This document shows, in pieces, positions 26,766 through 34,894 of a stretch of DNA of 64,000 nt. The DNA comes from Streptomyces guryensis (lineage in GTDB: Bacteria; Actinomycetota; Actinomycetes; Streptomycetales; Streptomycetaceae). The stretch is taken from contig NZ_JAJSBI010000002.1 in assembly GCF_021261325.1 (NCBI RefSeq), forward strand, positions 1-64,000, in the 5' to 3' direction. A program made the translations under genes and the position numbers. The notes beneath the pieces are model-generated. The model worked only from the letters and a program-made list of their open reading frames with translations, searched no databases and was not told the origin of the DNA. Within the stretch, counting starts at the first letter, position 1, and the number at the start of each line of letters is the position of its first letter.

Positions 26766-27047
26766 TCAGACGGTCTCGGGAAGCTCCTCGAGCCCCTCGG
26801 AGACCAGCTTCGCCAGACGGTCGAGGGCGACGTCCGCACCCTCGGCCTCGGAGGCGAGGACGATCTCCTCGCCGCCCTGGGCGCCCAGGCCGAGAACGGC
26901 CAGCATGGAGGCCGCGTTGACGGGGTTGCCGTCGGCCTTGGCGATCGTCACCGGGATACCTGCGGCCGTGGCGGCCCGGACGAAGATGGAAGCGGGGCGG
27001 GCGTGGAGGCCCTCGGCCCAGCCGACGTTGACGCGGCGCTCAGCCAT
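26766..27047 (-). CDS. ptsH: Phosphocarrier protein HPr
   Basis: A 93-residue HPr of the sugar phosphotransferase system. It accepts phosphate from enzyme I on H15 ('GLHARPAS') and passes it to sugar-specific EIIA proteins. Ser47 stands at the regulatory position, in 'NAASMLAVLGLG'; whether it is phosphorylated is not shown by sequence. In Streptomyces HPr links N-acetylglucosamine and fructose uptake to development. A DasR-type site lies 27 bases upstream of the start codon. The gene stands alone, without ptsI or crr nearby. Confidence 0.94.
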   Translation of the reverse strand: MAERRVNVGWAEGLHARPASIFVRAATAAGIPVTIAKADGNPVNAASMLAVLGLGAQGGEEIVLASEAEGADVALDRLAKLVSEGLEELPETV

Positions 27048-27073
27048 GTGATGCTGCCCTTCAGAGTCTCAGG

Positions 27074-27089
27074 GTTGTCTAGACCAGTT
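27074..27089 (-). promoter_or_regulatory. DasR-responsive element (dre) of ptsH
   Basis: On the minus strand the site reads AACTGGTCTAGACAAC, close to the dre consensus with core TGGTCTAGACCA. DasR is the GntR-type repressor that responds to amino-sugar phosphates, and it is known to control pts genes in Streptomyces. The site lies between the probable promoter and the ptsH start. Confidence 0.78.
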
Positions 27090-27256
27090 TCCCACAACGT
27101 GAAGCGTCTCCGGAGCGGTCCTGTGTCCCGTCCGGGGTGGGCAGTCGGACCGCGGCCTCGGCCCGACTTCCGTCCTTGTTCTCTTCTCAGCGGACTGCCG
27201 TGTTCTCCACAGACTGCCTCGCGCCGTTGTCGGACGCGAGCCGTACTCTGGGGCCC

Positions 27257-30085
27257 ATGCAGACCTCGCCGGACCGGCACGAGTACCCCGCACACTGGGA
27301 AGCCGACGTGGTGCTGCGCGACGGCGGCACCGCGCGCATCCGCCCCATCACCGTTGATGACGCCGAGCGCCTGGTCAGCTTCTACGAGCAGGTTTCGGAC
27401 GAGTCGAAGTACTACCGGTTCTTCGCGCCCTACCCTCGTCTGTCCGCCAAGGACGTCCACCGCTTCACGCACCACGACTTTGTGGACCGGGTGGGACTCG
27501 CGGCCACGGTGGGCGGCGAGTTCATCGCCACCGTACGCTATGACCGCATCGGTGCCGACGGCATGCCCGCGTCAGCTCCGGCCGACGAGGCCGAGGTCGC
27601 CTTCCTCGTCCAGGACGCCCACCAGGGGCGCGGCGTCGCCTCCGCGCTGCTGGAGCACATCGGCGCGGTCGCCCGGGAGCGCGGCATCCGCCGCTTCGCC
27701 GCCGAGGTGCTGCCCGCCAACAACAAGATGATCAAGGTGTTCACGGACGCCGGGTACACACAGAAGCGCAGCTTCGAGGACGGCGTCGTACGCCTGGAGT
27801 TCGACCTCGAACCCACCGACCGCTCACTCGCCGTCCAGCGCGCGCGTGAGCAGCGCGCCGAGGCGCGGTCCGTACGACGGCTGCTCGTGCCCGGCTCCGT
27901 CGCCGTCGTCGGCACCGGCCGCACCCCGGGAGGCGTGGGCCGCAGCATCCTCGACAACATCCGTGACGCCGGCTTCACAGGGTCGCTGTACGCCGTGAAC
28001 AAGGCGCTCCCCGAAGACGTCAAGGAGCTCGACGGCGTCCCCGCCCACCGCTCCGTCCGGGACATCGACAGCCCCGTCGACCTCGCGGTCGTCGCCGTGC
28101 CGGCCGCACACGTCCCCGCGGCCGTCACCGAGTGCGGCGAGCACGGCGTGCAGGGGATCGTCGTCGTCTCCGCCGGGTACGCCGAGAGCGGGCCCGAGGG
28201 CCGCGAGCGCCAGCGCGAACTCGTGCGGCACGCGCGCACGTACGGCATGCGGATCATCGGGCCGAACGCCTTCGGGATCATCAACACGTCCCCCGACGTA
28301 CGGCTGAACGCCTCACTCGCCCCCGAGATGCCCCGCCCCGGCCGGATCGGCCTGTTCGCCCAGTCCGGTGCCATCGGCATCGCGCTGCTGTCCCGGCTGC
28401 AGCGCCGCGGCGGCGGAGTCACCGGCGTCACGGGCGTGTCCACCTTCGTGTCGTCCGGCAACCGCGCGGACGTGTCGGGCAACGACGTCATCCAGTACTG
28501 GTACGACGACCCGGACACCGATGTCGTCCTCATGTACCTGGAGTCCATCGGCAACCCGCGCAAGTTCACCCGTCTCGCGCGGCGGACGGCGGCCGCGAAG
28601 CCGCTGGTCGTGGTCCAGGGTGCCGGTTCCGCCCCGCAGGGGCATGCGGTACGGGCCACACGGTTGCCGCACGCGACGGTGTCCGCGCTGCTCAGGCAGG
28701 CGGGCGTGATCCGGGTGGACACGATCACCGAACTCGTCGACGCGGGCCTGCTGCTCGCCCGGCAGCCGCTGCCGACGGGCCCGCGCGTGGCGATCCTCGG
28801 GAACTCCGAGTCCCTGGGGCTGCTGACCTACGACGCATGCCTCTCCGAGGGGCTCAGGCCGCTCAGACCGCTGGACCTGACCACCGCGGCCTCGGCGGAG
28901 GACTTCCACGCGGCGCTGCTGCGGGCCCTCGGGGACGACTCGTGCGACGCGGTCGTGGTGACCGCCATCCCGGCGATCGGCGAGGGATCCCCTGGAGACG
29001 CCGAGCTGGCGGAGGCGCTGCGATCAGCCGCCGAGTCCGTTCCGGGCAAGCCCGTGCTGGTCGTGCACGTGGAGCTCGGCGGACTCGCGGAGGCGCTGTC
29101 GGCCGCGACGAGCACGGCACCGCAGCAGGACACCACGGCGACCGGCACCCGCCGGCTCCGCCCGTCCCAGCAACTGCCCCCTCCCGTTCGGACGCAGGAA
29201 CCGGCCGCCCCTGCCACCTGCTCCCGCCTCATCCCCGCCTACCCCGCCGCCGAGCGCGCCGTCCGCGCCCTCGGTGAAGCGGTGAAGTACGCGCAATGGC
29301 GGCGCGACAGCGCCGACCCCGGCAAGGTGCCCGAGTACGAGGACATCGACGAGAAGGGAGCCGCCCGGCTCATCGACGGGATGCTCGCCCGCGGGCAGGG
29401 CCTCACCCTCGGCACCGAGGACACCTGCGAGCTGCTCGGGCAGTACGGCATCCCCGTGCGCAGGGCGGTGCCGACCTTCACCCCGGACGACGCCGTCCGG
29501 GCCGCCGGCGCCCTCGGCTACCCGGTCGCCCTCAAGGCCACCGCCCCCCACCTGCGCCACCGCGCCGACCTGGGCGGCGTACGACTGGATCTCGCCGACG
29601 AGGAGCAACTGCGGCGGGCGTACGCCGAGTTGACCGAGCTGTTCGGGAAGCCGGAGGAGCTGCGGCCGGTGGTACAGGGGATGGCACCACGCGGCGTGGA
29701 CACGGTGGTACGGGCCGTCATCGACCCGGCGGCCGGCGCCGTCCTGTCGTTCGGGCTGGCCGGAGCCGCCTCCCAGCTGCTCGGCGACATGGCGCACCGG
29801 CTGGTCCCGGTCACCGACCGGGAGGCGACCTCGCTGGTCCGGGCGATCCGGACGGCACCGCTCCTGTTCGGCTGGCGGGGCTCGACACCGGTCGACACCC
29901 CGGCGCTGGAAGAGCTGCTGCTGAGAGTGTCCAGGCTGGTCGACGACCACCCCGAGGTCGTCGCGGTGACCCTGGAGCCGGTCGTCGTCGCACCCCGCGG
30001 TCTGACCGTCCTCGGCGCCTCCGTCCGCCTCGCGCCACCGCCCGCCCGCGACGACCTCGGCCCGCGCACCCTTCCCGTGTACTGA
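27257..30085 (+). CDS. patA: GNAT/acyl-CoA synthetase-like protein acetyltransferase
   Basis: A 942-residue fusion. Residues 1-185 are a GNAT acetyltransferase ('VQDAHQGRGVASALLEHIG' is the acetyl-CoA loop). Residues 205-700 resemble the CoA-binding and ligase domains of ADP-forming acyl-CoA synthetase ('GRSILDNIRDAGFTGSLYAV', 'FAQSGAIGIALLSRLQRR'). Residues 715-940 are an ATP-grasp-like subunit. The GNAT-first order is that of S. lividans PatA, which acetylates and inactivates acetoacetyl-CoA synthetase; the enterobacterial Pat has GNAT last. The synthetase part is thought to act as a sensor. A Thr/Pro-rich linker around residues 620-655 separates the parts. ATG 27257 is chosen to match the family. 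Confidence 0.88.
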   Translation: MQTSPDRHEYPAHWEADVVLRDGGTARIRPITVDDAERLVSFYEQVSDESKYYRFFAPYPRLSAKDVHRFTHHDFVDRVGLAATVGGEFIATVRYDRIGADGMPASAPADEAEVAFLVQDAHQGRGVASALLEHIGAVARERGIRRFAAEVLPANNKMIKVFTDAGYTQKRSFEDGVVRLEFDLEPTDRSLAVQRAREQRAEARSVRRLLVPGSVAVVGTGRTPGGVGRSILDNIRDAGFTGSLYAVNKALPEDVKELDGVPAHRSVRDIDSPVDLAVVAVPAAHVPAAVTECGEHGVQGIVVVSAGYAESGPEGRERQRELVRHARTYGMRIIGPNAFGIINTSPDVRLNASLAPEMPRPGRIGLFAQSGAIGIALLSRLQRRGGGVTGVTGVSTFVSSGNRADVSGNDVIQYWYDDPDTDVVLMYLESIGNPRKFTRLARRTAAAKPLVVVQGAGSAPQGHAVRATRLPHATVSALLRQAGVIRVDTITELVDAGLLLARQPLPTGPRVAILGNSESLGLLTYDACLSEGLRPLRPLDLTTAASAEDFHAALLRALGDDSCDAVVVTAIPAIGEGSPGDAELAEALRSAAESVPGKPVLVVHVELGGLAEALSAATSTAPQQDTTATGTRRLRPSQQLPPPVRTQEPAAPATCSRLIPAYPAAERAVRALGEAVKYAQWRRDSADPGKVPEYEDIDEKGAARLIDGMLARGQGLTLGTEDTCELLGQYGIPVRRAVPTFTPDDAVRAAGALGYPVALKATAPHLRHRADLGGVRLDLADEEQLRRAYAELTELFGKPEELRPVVQGMAPRGVDTVVRAVIDPAAGAVLSFGLAGAASQLLGDMAHRLVPVTDREATSLVRAIRTAPLLFGWRGSTPVDTPALEELLLRVSRLVDDHPEVVAVTLEPVVVAPRGLTVLGASVRLAPPPARDDLGPRTLPVY

Positions 30086-30149
30086 GACGGGCACGGAGAC
30101 AGCGCTGACCGGTGCCTCGCAGTCAGTGCACCCCCGTAGGATGGACGTC

Positions 30150-30737
30150 ATGGCCAAGACCAGTACGACGACCCAGGGGCTGCGCACGGCGATCGAGCGC
30201 AGTGGCTACTACCCGGCCCTCGTGGCCGAGGCGGTGGAGGCCGCCGTGGGCGGCGAGCCCATCCGGTCGTACCTGGTCCACCAGGAGACCACATTCGACG
30301 CGAACGAGGTGCGGCGGCACGTCACGGTGCTCGTCCTCACCGGCAACCGCTTCATCGTCAGCCACACCGACGAGCAGGCCGCGGACACCACCTCCCCGAC
30401 GCCGTACGCCACGACCTCGACGGAGTCCGTGAAACTCGACCGGATCTCCTCGGTGGTGGTCAGCCGCGTCGTCGCCAACCCGGAGCAGTACCAGCCGGGC
30501 ACCCTGCCCCGCGAGGTCGTCGTCACCATCGGCTGGGGAGCCGTCTCCCGCCTCGACCTCGAGCCCGCGGCCTGCGGCGACCCCAACTGCGAGGCCGACC
30601 ACGGGTACACGGGCAGCTCGACGGCGGACGACCTCAGCCTGCGTGTCAGCGAGGCCGGAGACGGACCGGAGACGGTGCGCCAGGCGCTCGCCTTCGCCCA
30701 GTCGCTCTCCGAGGCGACCGCGGACACCACACGCTGA
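30150..30737 (+). CDS. DUF5998-family protein
   Basis: A 195-residue soluble protein conserved in streptomycetes. It opens with 'GLRTAIERSGYYPALVAEAV' and has a beta-rich middle with 'HVTVLVLTGNRFIVSHTDEQ'. A possible metal-binding cluster 'ACGDPNCEADHGYTG' (residues about 148-162, Cys-Cys-His) follows, then a helical C-terminus. Function is unknown. Its stop overlaps the start of the phosphodiesterase gene (TGATG), and tdk follows, so it leads a three-gene operon. ATG 30150 is used; 30141 in the same frame is possible. Confidence 0.78.
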   Translation: MAKTSTTTQGLRTAIERSGYYPALVAEAVEAAVGGEPIRSYLVHQETTFDANEVRRHVTVLVLTGNRFIVSHTDEQAADTTSPTPYATTSTESVKLDRISSVVVSRVVANPEQYQPGTLPREVVVTIGWGAVSRLDLEPAACGDPNCEADHGYTGSSTADDLSLRVSEAGDGPETVRQALAFAQSLSEATADTTR

Positions 30738-31930
30738 TGTCCCAGTCCGCTCCCTGGGACACCCACCCGGAACCCCTCGCCGTCGACTCCGCTCCGCTGC
30801 CCGAGTACGGCAGCGGCTCCCTCGCCGACCTGCTGCCCACGCTGGCCGCCGGCATGGCCGTACCCGACATGACCGCCGCGATCACCGAGCTGACGCCGGC
30901 CGACCGGAACTGCGTGTTCCTGATCGACGGACTCGGCTGGGAGCAGCTGAAGGCGCATCCGGACGAGGCCCCCTTCATGACCTCGCTCCTCGGCACCTCG
31001 CGCGGTGGCACCGGCCGCCCCCTGACCACGGGCTACCCGGCGACCACCGCGACATCCCTCGCCTCCGTCGGCACCGGCCTGCCGCCCGGCGCGCACGGCC
31101 TGCCCGGCTACACCGTGCGCAACCCGGAGACCGGCGAGCTGATGAACCAGCTGCGCTGGCAGCCGTGGACATCGCCGCGCGCCTGGCAGCCGTATCCCAC
31201 GGTGTTCCAGCTGGCCGAACAGGCCGGGGTGCACGCGGCCCAGGTGACATCGCCCACCTTCGAGAACACCCCGCTGACCAAGGTCGCACTCAGTGGCGGA
31301 AGGTTCCACGGGCGGCTGTCCGGCGAGGACCGCATGGACCTCGCGGCCGGGCAACTGGCCGCCGGCGACCGCTCCTTGGTCTACACGTACTACGCCGAAC
31401 TCGACGGCGCCGGCCACCGCTACGGCGTCGAGTCGGACACCTGGCGCGGCCAGCTCATGCATGTCGACCGCCTCGTGCAGCGCCTCGCCGAGCAACTCCC
31501 GCCGCGCACCGCGCTGTACGTCACCGCCGACCACGGCATGGTCGACATCCCCTTCGACGAGCAGCACCGCATCGACTTCGACGAGGACTGGGAACTGCGC
31601 GCCGGCGTCGCCCTGCTGGGCGGCGAGGGCCGCGCCCGGCACGTGTACGCGGTGCCGGGCGCCGAGAACGACGTGCTGACCTGCTGGCGCGAGGTGCTCG
31701 GCGAGCAGTTCTGGGTGGCCTCGCGGGACGAGGCGATCGCGGCGGGCTGGTTCGGACCGCACATCGACGAGCGGGTGTACGCGCGCATCGGCGATGTCGT
31801 CGCGGCCGCCCGCGACGACGTCCTGATCATCGCCTCCGAGCGGGAGCCCAAGGAGTCGGCGATGGTCGGCAACCACGGCTCGATGACCCCTGCCGAACAG
31901 CTGGTCCCCCTGCTCGAAGTACGCTCCTGA
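30737..31930 (+). CDS. Nucleotide pyrophosphatase/phosphodiesterase-like hydrolase
   Basis: A 397-residue member of the alkaline-phosphatase superfamily, NPP type. It has the nucleophile region 'LTTGYPATTATSLASVGTG' (about residues 97-115), metal sites 'FLIDGLGWEQL' (Asp) and 'YVTADHGMVDIP' (Asp-His), and 'YYAELDGAGHRYG'. The protein should hydrolyse a phosphodiester or pyrophosphate bond in a nucleotide or nucleotide-like substrate using two metals. No signal peptide is seen, so it is probably cytoplasmic. It is coupled to DUF5998 upstream and to tdk 40 bases downstream, suggesting a nucleotide-salvage theme. Confidence 0.87.
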   Translation: MSQSAPWDTHPEPLAVDSAPLPEYGSGSLADLLPTLAAGMAVPDMTAAITELTPADRNCVFLIDGLGWEQLKAHPDEAPFMTSLLGTSRGGTGRPLTTGYPATTATSLASVGTGLPPGAHGLPGYTVRNPETGELMNQLRWQPWTSPRAWQPYPTVFQLAEQAGVHAAQVTSPTFENTPLTKVALSGGRFHGRLSGEDRMDLAAGQLAAGDRSLVYTYYAELDGAGHRYGVESDTWRGQLMHVDRLVQRLAEQLPPRTALYVTADHGMVDIPFDEQHRIDFDEDWELRAGVALLGGEGRARHVYAVPGAENDVLTCWREVLGEQFWVASRDEAIAAGWFGPHIDERVYARIGDVVAAARDDVLIIASEREPKESAMVGNHGSMTPAEQLVPLLEVRS

Positions 31931-31970
31931 CGCTCCCCGATCCTCTCCACCGAAAGGTGCTCAACTCCCC

Positions 31971-32147
31971 ATGCCCGAGCTGGTGTTCTTCTCCGGAACC
32001 ATGGACTGCGGGAAGTCGACCTACTTGCTTGGGTATCCGCCATCAGCCGGCCATGCAGTGGGTGATGCGATGTCGGCTGGTGGTGAAGTTGTCTGTGCCG
32101 ACAACGCCCCCTCTGTTCGTTTGGTCCGAAAGGTTCCTCTGGCCTGA
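31971..32147 (+). pseudogene. tdk: 5' fragment of native thymidine kinase gene, extended into the island
   Basis: ATG 31971 opens 'MPELVFFSGTMDCGKST', the exact start of a type II thymidine kinase up to the P-loop. At 32021 the sequence leaves tdk and continues in frame through 42 island-derived codons ('YLLGYPPSAGHAVGD...') to TGA 32145-32147. That TGA overlaps the ATG of the island tdk (TGATG). The rest of the native gene is at 41261-41861. Removing 32021-41260 and one copy of GAC rejoins the frame perfectly as '...CGKSTLALQIEHNRSARG'. The 58-codon product cannot be a kinase but may serve as a leader that feeds ribosomes to the new tdk. Confidence 0.88.
32025..32042 (+). repeat. Left terminal inverted repeat of the island
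   Basis: TTGCTTGGGTATCCGCCA, 4 bases inside the left boundary. It matches the reverse complement of 41240-41257 at 16 of 18 positions. Confidence 0.8.
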
Positions 32148-32791
32148 TGTCCGAATTGGTGTTCTTCTCGGGGACGATGGACTGCGGGAAGTCAACTTTG
32201 GCGCTGCAGATGGGGCACAACCGGTCGGCGCGGGGCCTGCAGGGTGTGATCTTCACGCGGGATGACCGCGCGGGGGAGGGGAAGCTCTCTTCGCGGCTCG
32301 GTCTGGTGACGGAGGCGGTCGAGGCGGCGCCGGGCATGGATTTGCATGGCTATCTGGTGGACCAGATGTCGAGGGGCGGCAAGGTCGACTATGTGATCGT
32401 GGATGAGGCGCAGTTCCTCGCTCCGGAACAGATCGACCAGCTGGCACGGATCGTGGACGACTTGGGCCTGGACGTCTTCGCCTTTGGCATCACGACCGAC
32501 TTCCGTACGAAGCTCTTCCCGGGCTCGCAGCGGCTGATTGAGCTGGCGGACCGGATCGAGACCCTCCAGGTCCAGGCGATGTGCTGGTGCGGGGCGCGTG
32601 CTACGCACAATGCCCGAACGGTGGGCGGCGAGATGGTGGTGGAGGGCGAGCAGGTTGTGGTCGGTGATGTGAACCGGCCAGCCGAGGCGGTCGGCTATGA
32701 GGTGCTGTGCCGGCGCCACCATCGTCGCCGTATGACGAGCGTTTCCGCGCACGCGTCCGTCATCTCTCCGGATGTCCTGCCGGTCACCTGA
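32147..32791 (+). CDS. tdk: Thymidine kinase carried by the island
   Basis: A 214-residue type II thymidine kinase that phosphorylates thymidine to dTMP for salvage. It has the intact P-loop GTMDCGKST (residues 9-17), 'DEAQFLAP' (catalytic/Walker B region), the lasso region after 'FGITTDFRTKLFPGSQ', and a zinc site with Cys in 'AMCWCGARATHN' and 'EVLCRRHH'. The protein is nearly the same as the remnant of the native enzyme downstream, but the DNA differs at many third positions (more G/T-ending codons). Its ATG overlaps the stop of the interrupted native frame, so it should be translated from the native operon message. Confidence 0.93.
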   Translation: MSELVFFSGTMDCGKSTLALQMGHNRSARGLQGVIFTRDDRAGEGKLSSRLGLVTEAVEAAPGMDLHGYLVDQMSRGGKVDYVIVDEAQFLAPEQIDQLARIVDDLGLDVFAFGITTDFRTKLFPGSQRLIELADRIETLQVQAMCWCGARATHNARTVGGEMVVEGEQVVVGDVNRPAEAVGYEVLCRRHHRRRMTSVSAHASVISPDVLPVT

Positions 32792-33093
32792 CCGCCCGCC
32801 CGCCGGTGCGGTCGTCGGCGGTGTATGAGGAATCCTGCGGTGGCAGCTGGAAGACGGACACGCAGTGGCTCAGCCGCACACACCAGGAGGGGTTCAGCCA
32901 CTGGGGCCAGAAGTCGCTGATGAGCTGCTGGCCTCCCGTCCCCAGCTCCCGGTGAACGGCTCTGACCAGCGACGATGCAACCAAATGACAAGTGTATTTT
33001 TTGCTGGCCAGTTGAGCAGGGGTGGATGGCAGTGCCGAGTTCGGCCGGGGCTTGGGGTGGCGTGGCTGCTGTGCAGCGGGCGTGGCCCGGCGG
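32792..33093. other. Island gap without a supported gene
   Basis: Between the tdk stop and the end of the minus-strand cassette. On the minus strand (about 32840-32990) a frame reads 'LVRAVHRELGTGGQQLISDFWPQW', which is aromatic-rich and protein-like, but it has no plausible start or recognised family. It is probably decayed coding sequence. The stretch is slightly less GC-rich near 32980-33010. Confidence 0.35.
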
Positions 33094-33750
33094 TCAGCGC
33101 TTGTCCGCTGGAGCCCAGTGGTCCGCGGCCAGATGTGCGGGCGTGAACTCCGGCTCCTTGCCATCTGGATGGAAGGTGCGGTAGGTGGTCTCGGCCGTCG
33201 TCTGCAGGGTCCAGGCGGGCTCGGCGTGGCTGCCGCCGTACGACACCTCGGCCGTGAGGCGCCACGTCAGCAACCGTCGGTCCTCGGTGTACGGCGAGAG
33301 CACCACCCGCCGGATCTCCCCGGCGGGCACTGTCAGCGGCAGAGCGAACCCCGGGTTGACCTGGCGCCCCGTCGCGTCGAGGGCGGTGCGCACGACCGGG
33401 GGCGTGACGTCGAGCAGCACCTCCTGGTCCGGCGTGAGCATCGGCCGGTAGTTCTCCTGGCTTCGGCGCCGGGCGTCGGCCAGATCCTCGGCGAAGGCGA
33501 CCGCGGGTCCCGGCAGCGCGGAGAGCACGACTCCATCGGGCTTGAAGTCCTCGCGGGAGATCACCTCGGCGCGCAGCGAGCGCAGCACGACATCGACCGT
33601 GCCGACGGCGTTGAGGTCGACGTACGCGTTGTAACCGGAGCAGGGGGTGTCCACGGGTTCGGGGCCGACGTCGGTACCGGGCATCCGCCGTACGCTGATG
33701 TGGGCCAGGCCCTGCACGCGCGCGGCGAACCGGACGATGTCCTCGGGCAT
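33094..33750 (-). CDS. Unknown island protein B of a paralogous pair
   Basis: A 218-residue soluble protein that I cannot assign. It starts at ATG 33750 (TGATG overlap with the gene upstream), with 'MPEDIVRFAARVQGLAHISV'. It looks beta-rich: several alternating hydrophobic strands, 'VDVVLRSLRAEVISREDF', and 'RRLLTWRLTAEVSYGG' followed by 'WTLQTTAETTYRTF'. This last part aligns by eye with the end of protein A (33750-34505), suggesting an ancient duplication. It has no signal peptide or membrane segment. The two genes oppose all other island genes and probably form a separate transcription unit. Confidence 0.65.
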   Translation of the reverse strand: MPEDIVRFAARVQGLAHISVRRMPGTDVGPEPVDTPCSGYNAYVDLNAVGTVDVVLRSLRAEVISREDFKPDGVVLSALPGPAVAFAEDLADARRRSQENYRPMLTPDQEVLLDVTPPVVRTALDATGRQVNPGFALPLTVPAGEIRRVVLSPYTEDRRLLTWRLTAEVSYGGSHAEPAWTLQTTAETTYRTFHPDGKEPEFTPAHLAADHWAPADKR

Positions 33751-34505
33751 CAGGCAGTCCTCCAATGCAGGCTCCGCGGCGGGCGGGCCATCGTGCGGAA
33801 GGGGTGGCCCGCCAAGTCGATCACGGCGGTGCCCTGGCGGTCCTCGCTGACCCAGTCCAGCTCCAACGTCCAGACCACGTACCACCGTTCGGTCTGCACC
33901 AGCAGCTCGAAGACCTCCGGGTCGTCCGGGCTCACCTTGTACGAGAAGGGGTGCCCGTCGGCCTCGCGTGACTCCAGTCGAGGCGGGTCCTCGTCGAGCA
34001 GGACGGTGTAGCGGCGGGGCGGGACAATCCCGGCGTGCGGGTTGAACACTCCGCGGGGAGTGTGCCGTTCGAGGACGACGGGGCGCAGCGCGGAGAGCAC
34101 GACGGTCCTGCCCGAGAGGGCGGTGACAGTCAGCCGCAGGATGAACCCGCTGGCAGGCACCATGCGTTCGGGTTCGTTGCCTTGCGCGGCTACCTGGAAG
34201 AAGTTGGCTTGATCCAGCTTCACATGGCACGCGAAGGGGGGCTCCGCTTCGGTGAGCCGAGGGTTCGGTTCGGGGGGATCCGGGTCGCGTTCCGGGGAAC
34301 GGCGCCGGAAGACCTCGACGAGCTTCTCCACCAGAACGCCCGTGATCACAGCGGTGAGCGCGGGCGCCAGCCATGACGGTGCCTTGTCCGATGCCCACAG
34401 CAGCACTCCGCACAGTCCCGCGACCGCGGCGGTCCCCACGGTAGTGCGCAAGGTGTCGCGTGCCCGCATCATGGCCCCCGTCGGCGGGTGAATCACTGTG
34501 GCCAC
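33750..34505 (-). CDS. Unknown island membrane protein A of a paralogous pair
   Basis: A 251-residue protein of unknown function. Residues 18-38 and 43-62 are hydrophobic and could form a helical hairpin in the membrane. A Pro/Glu/Arg-rich linker (65-90) leads to a beta-rich domain (95-245) with 'GFILRLTVTALSGRTVVLSA', 'RYTVLLDEDPP' and 'WYVVWTLELDWVSEDRQG'. The beta domain resembles protein B encoded next, so one is membrane-anchored and one soluble. The start is ATG 34505; the in-frame ATGs 12 and 13 codons later are alternatives. The arrangement suggests a two-part complex at the membrane, which is inference. Confidence 0.62.
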   Translation of the reverse strand: MATVIHPPTGAMMRARDTLRTTVGTAAVAGLCGVLLWASDKAPSWLAPALTAVITGVLVEKLVEVFRRRSPERDPDPPEPNPRLTEAEPPFACHVKLDQANFFQVAAQGNEPERMVPASGFILRLTVTALSGRTVVLSALRPVVLERHTPRGVFNPHAGIVPPRRYTVLLDEDPPRLESREADGHPFSYKVSPDDPEVFELLVQTERWYVVWTLELDWVSEDRQGTAVIDLAGHPFRTMARPPRSLHWRTA

Positions 34506-34894
34506 TCAACTGTCCACCTGGAACGGCAAGATGAGCAAGTGACGGGCGCCCCGGAGGTTGGACGTCAGTCCTGTTCGAGGGTGATGGCGGCCTCGTACGT
34601 CCTGCAGGGGTGGTCTGCTCGGCGGCCTCGATGGTGTACTCGCCAGCGAGGCCACCGCGGCCCTCGACGGGCAGGGCGAATCAGCTGCTGTAATCGGTGG
34701 TGACGCGGGCTCCGTCCAGTGTGTCGCCTCTCTGGCAGGCCGTGCGCAGGCCGAAGCCATTGAGCAAGTTATGGACAGCTGTGCTGGCCAGCCGGGCGGT
34801 CCCTTGATGGCTCCACTTCGCCTGTACCAGCCAGATCTCGGCGGTCACGGGGGAGACCAGCACGGCACCGACACGTGGTCGCCAGCTCCGTCGA
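34506..34894. other. Island gap with possible nuclease remnant
   Basis: No intact gene. On the minus strand about 34681-34870 a frame ending at 34681 reads 'AEIWLVQAKWSHQGTARLAS' and 'LLNGFGL', which resembles the E-x-K region of restriction-like or AIPR-like nucleases. It has no start and is out of frame with its neighbours. Taken as debris, with low confidence. Confidence 0.3.
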
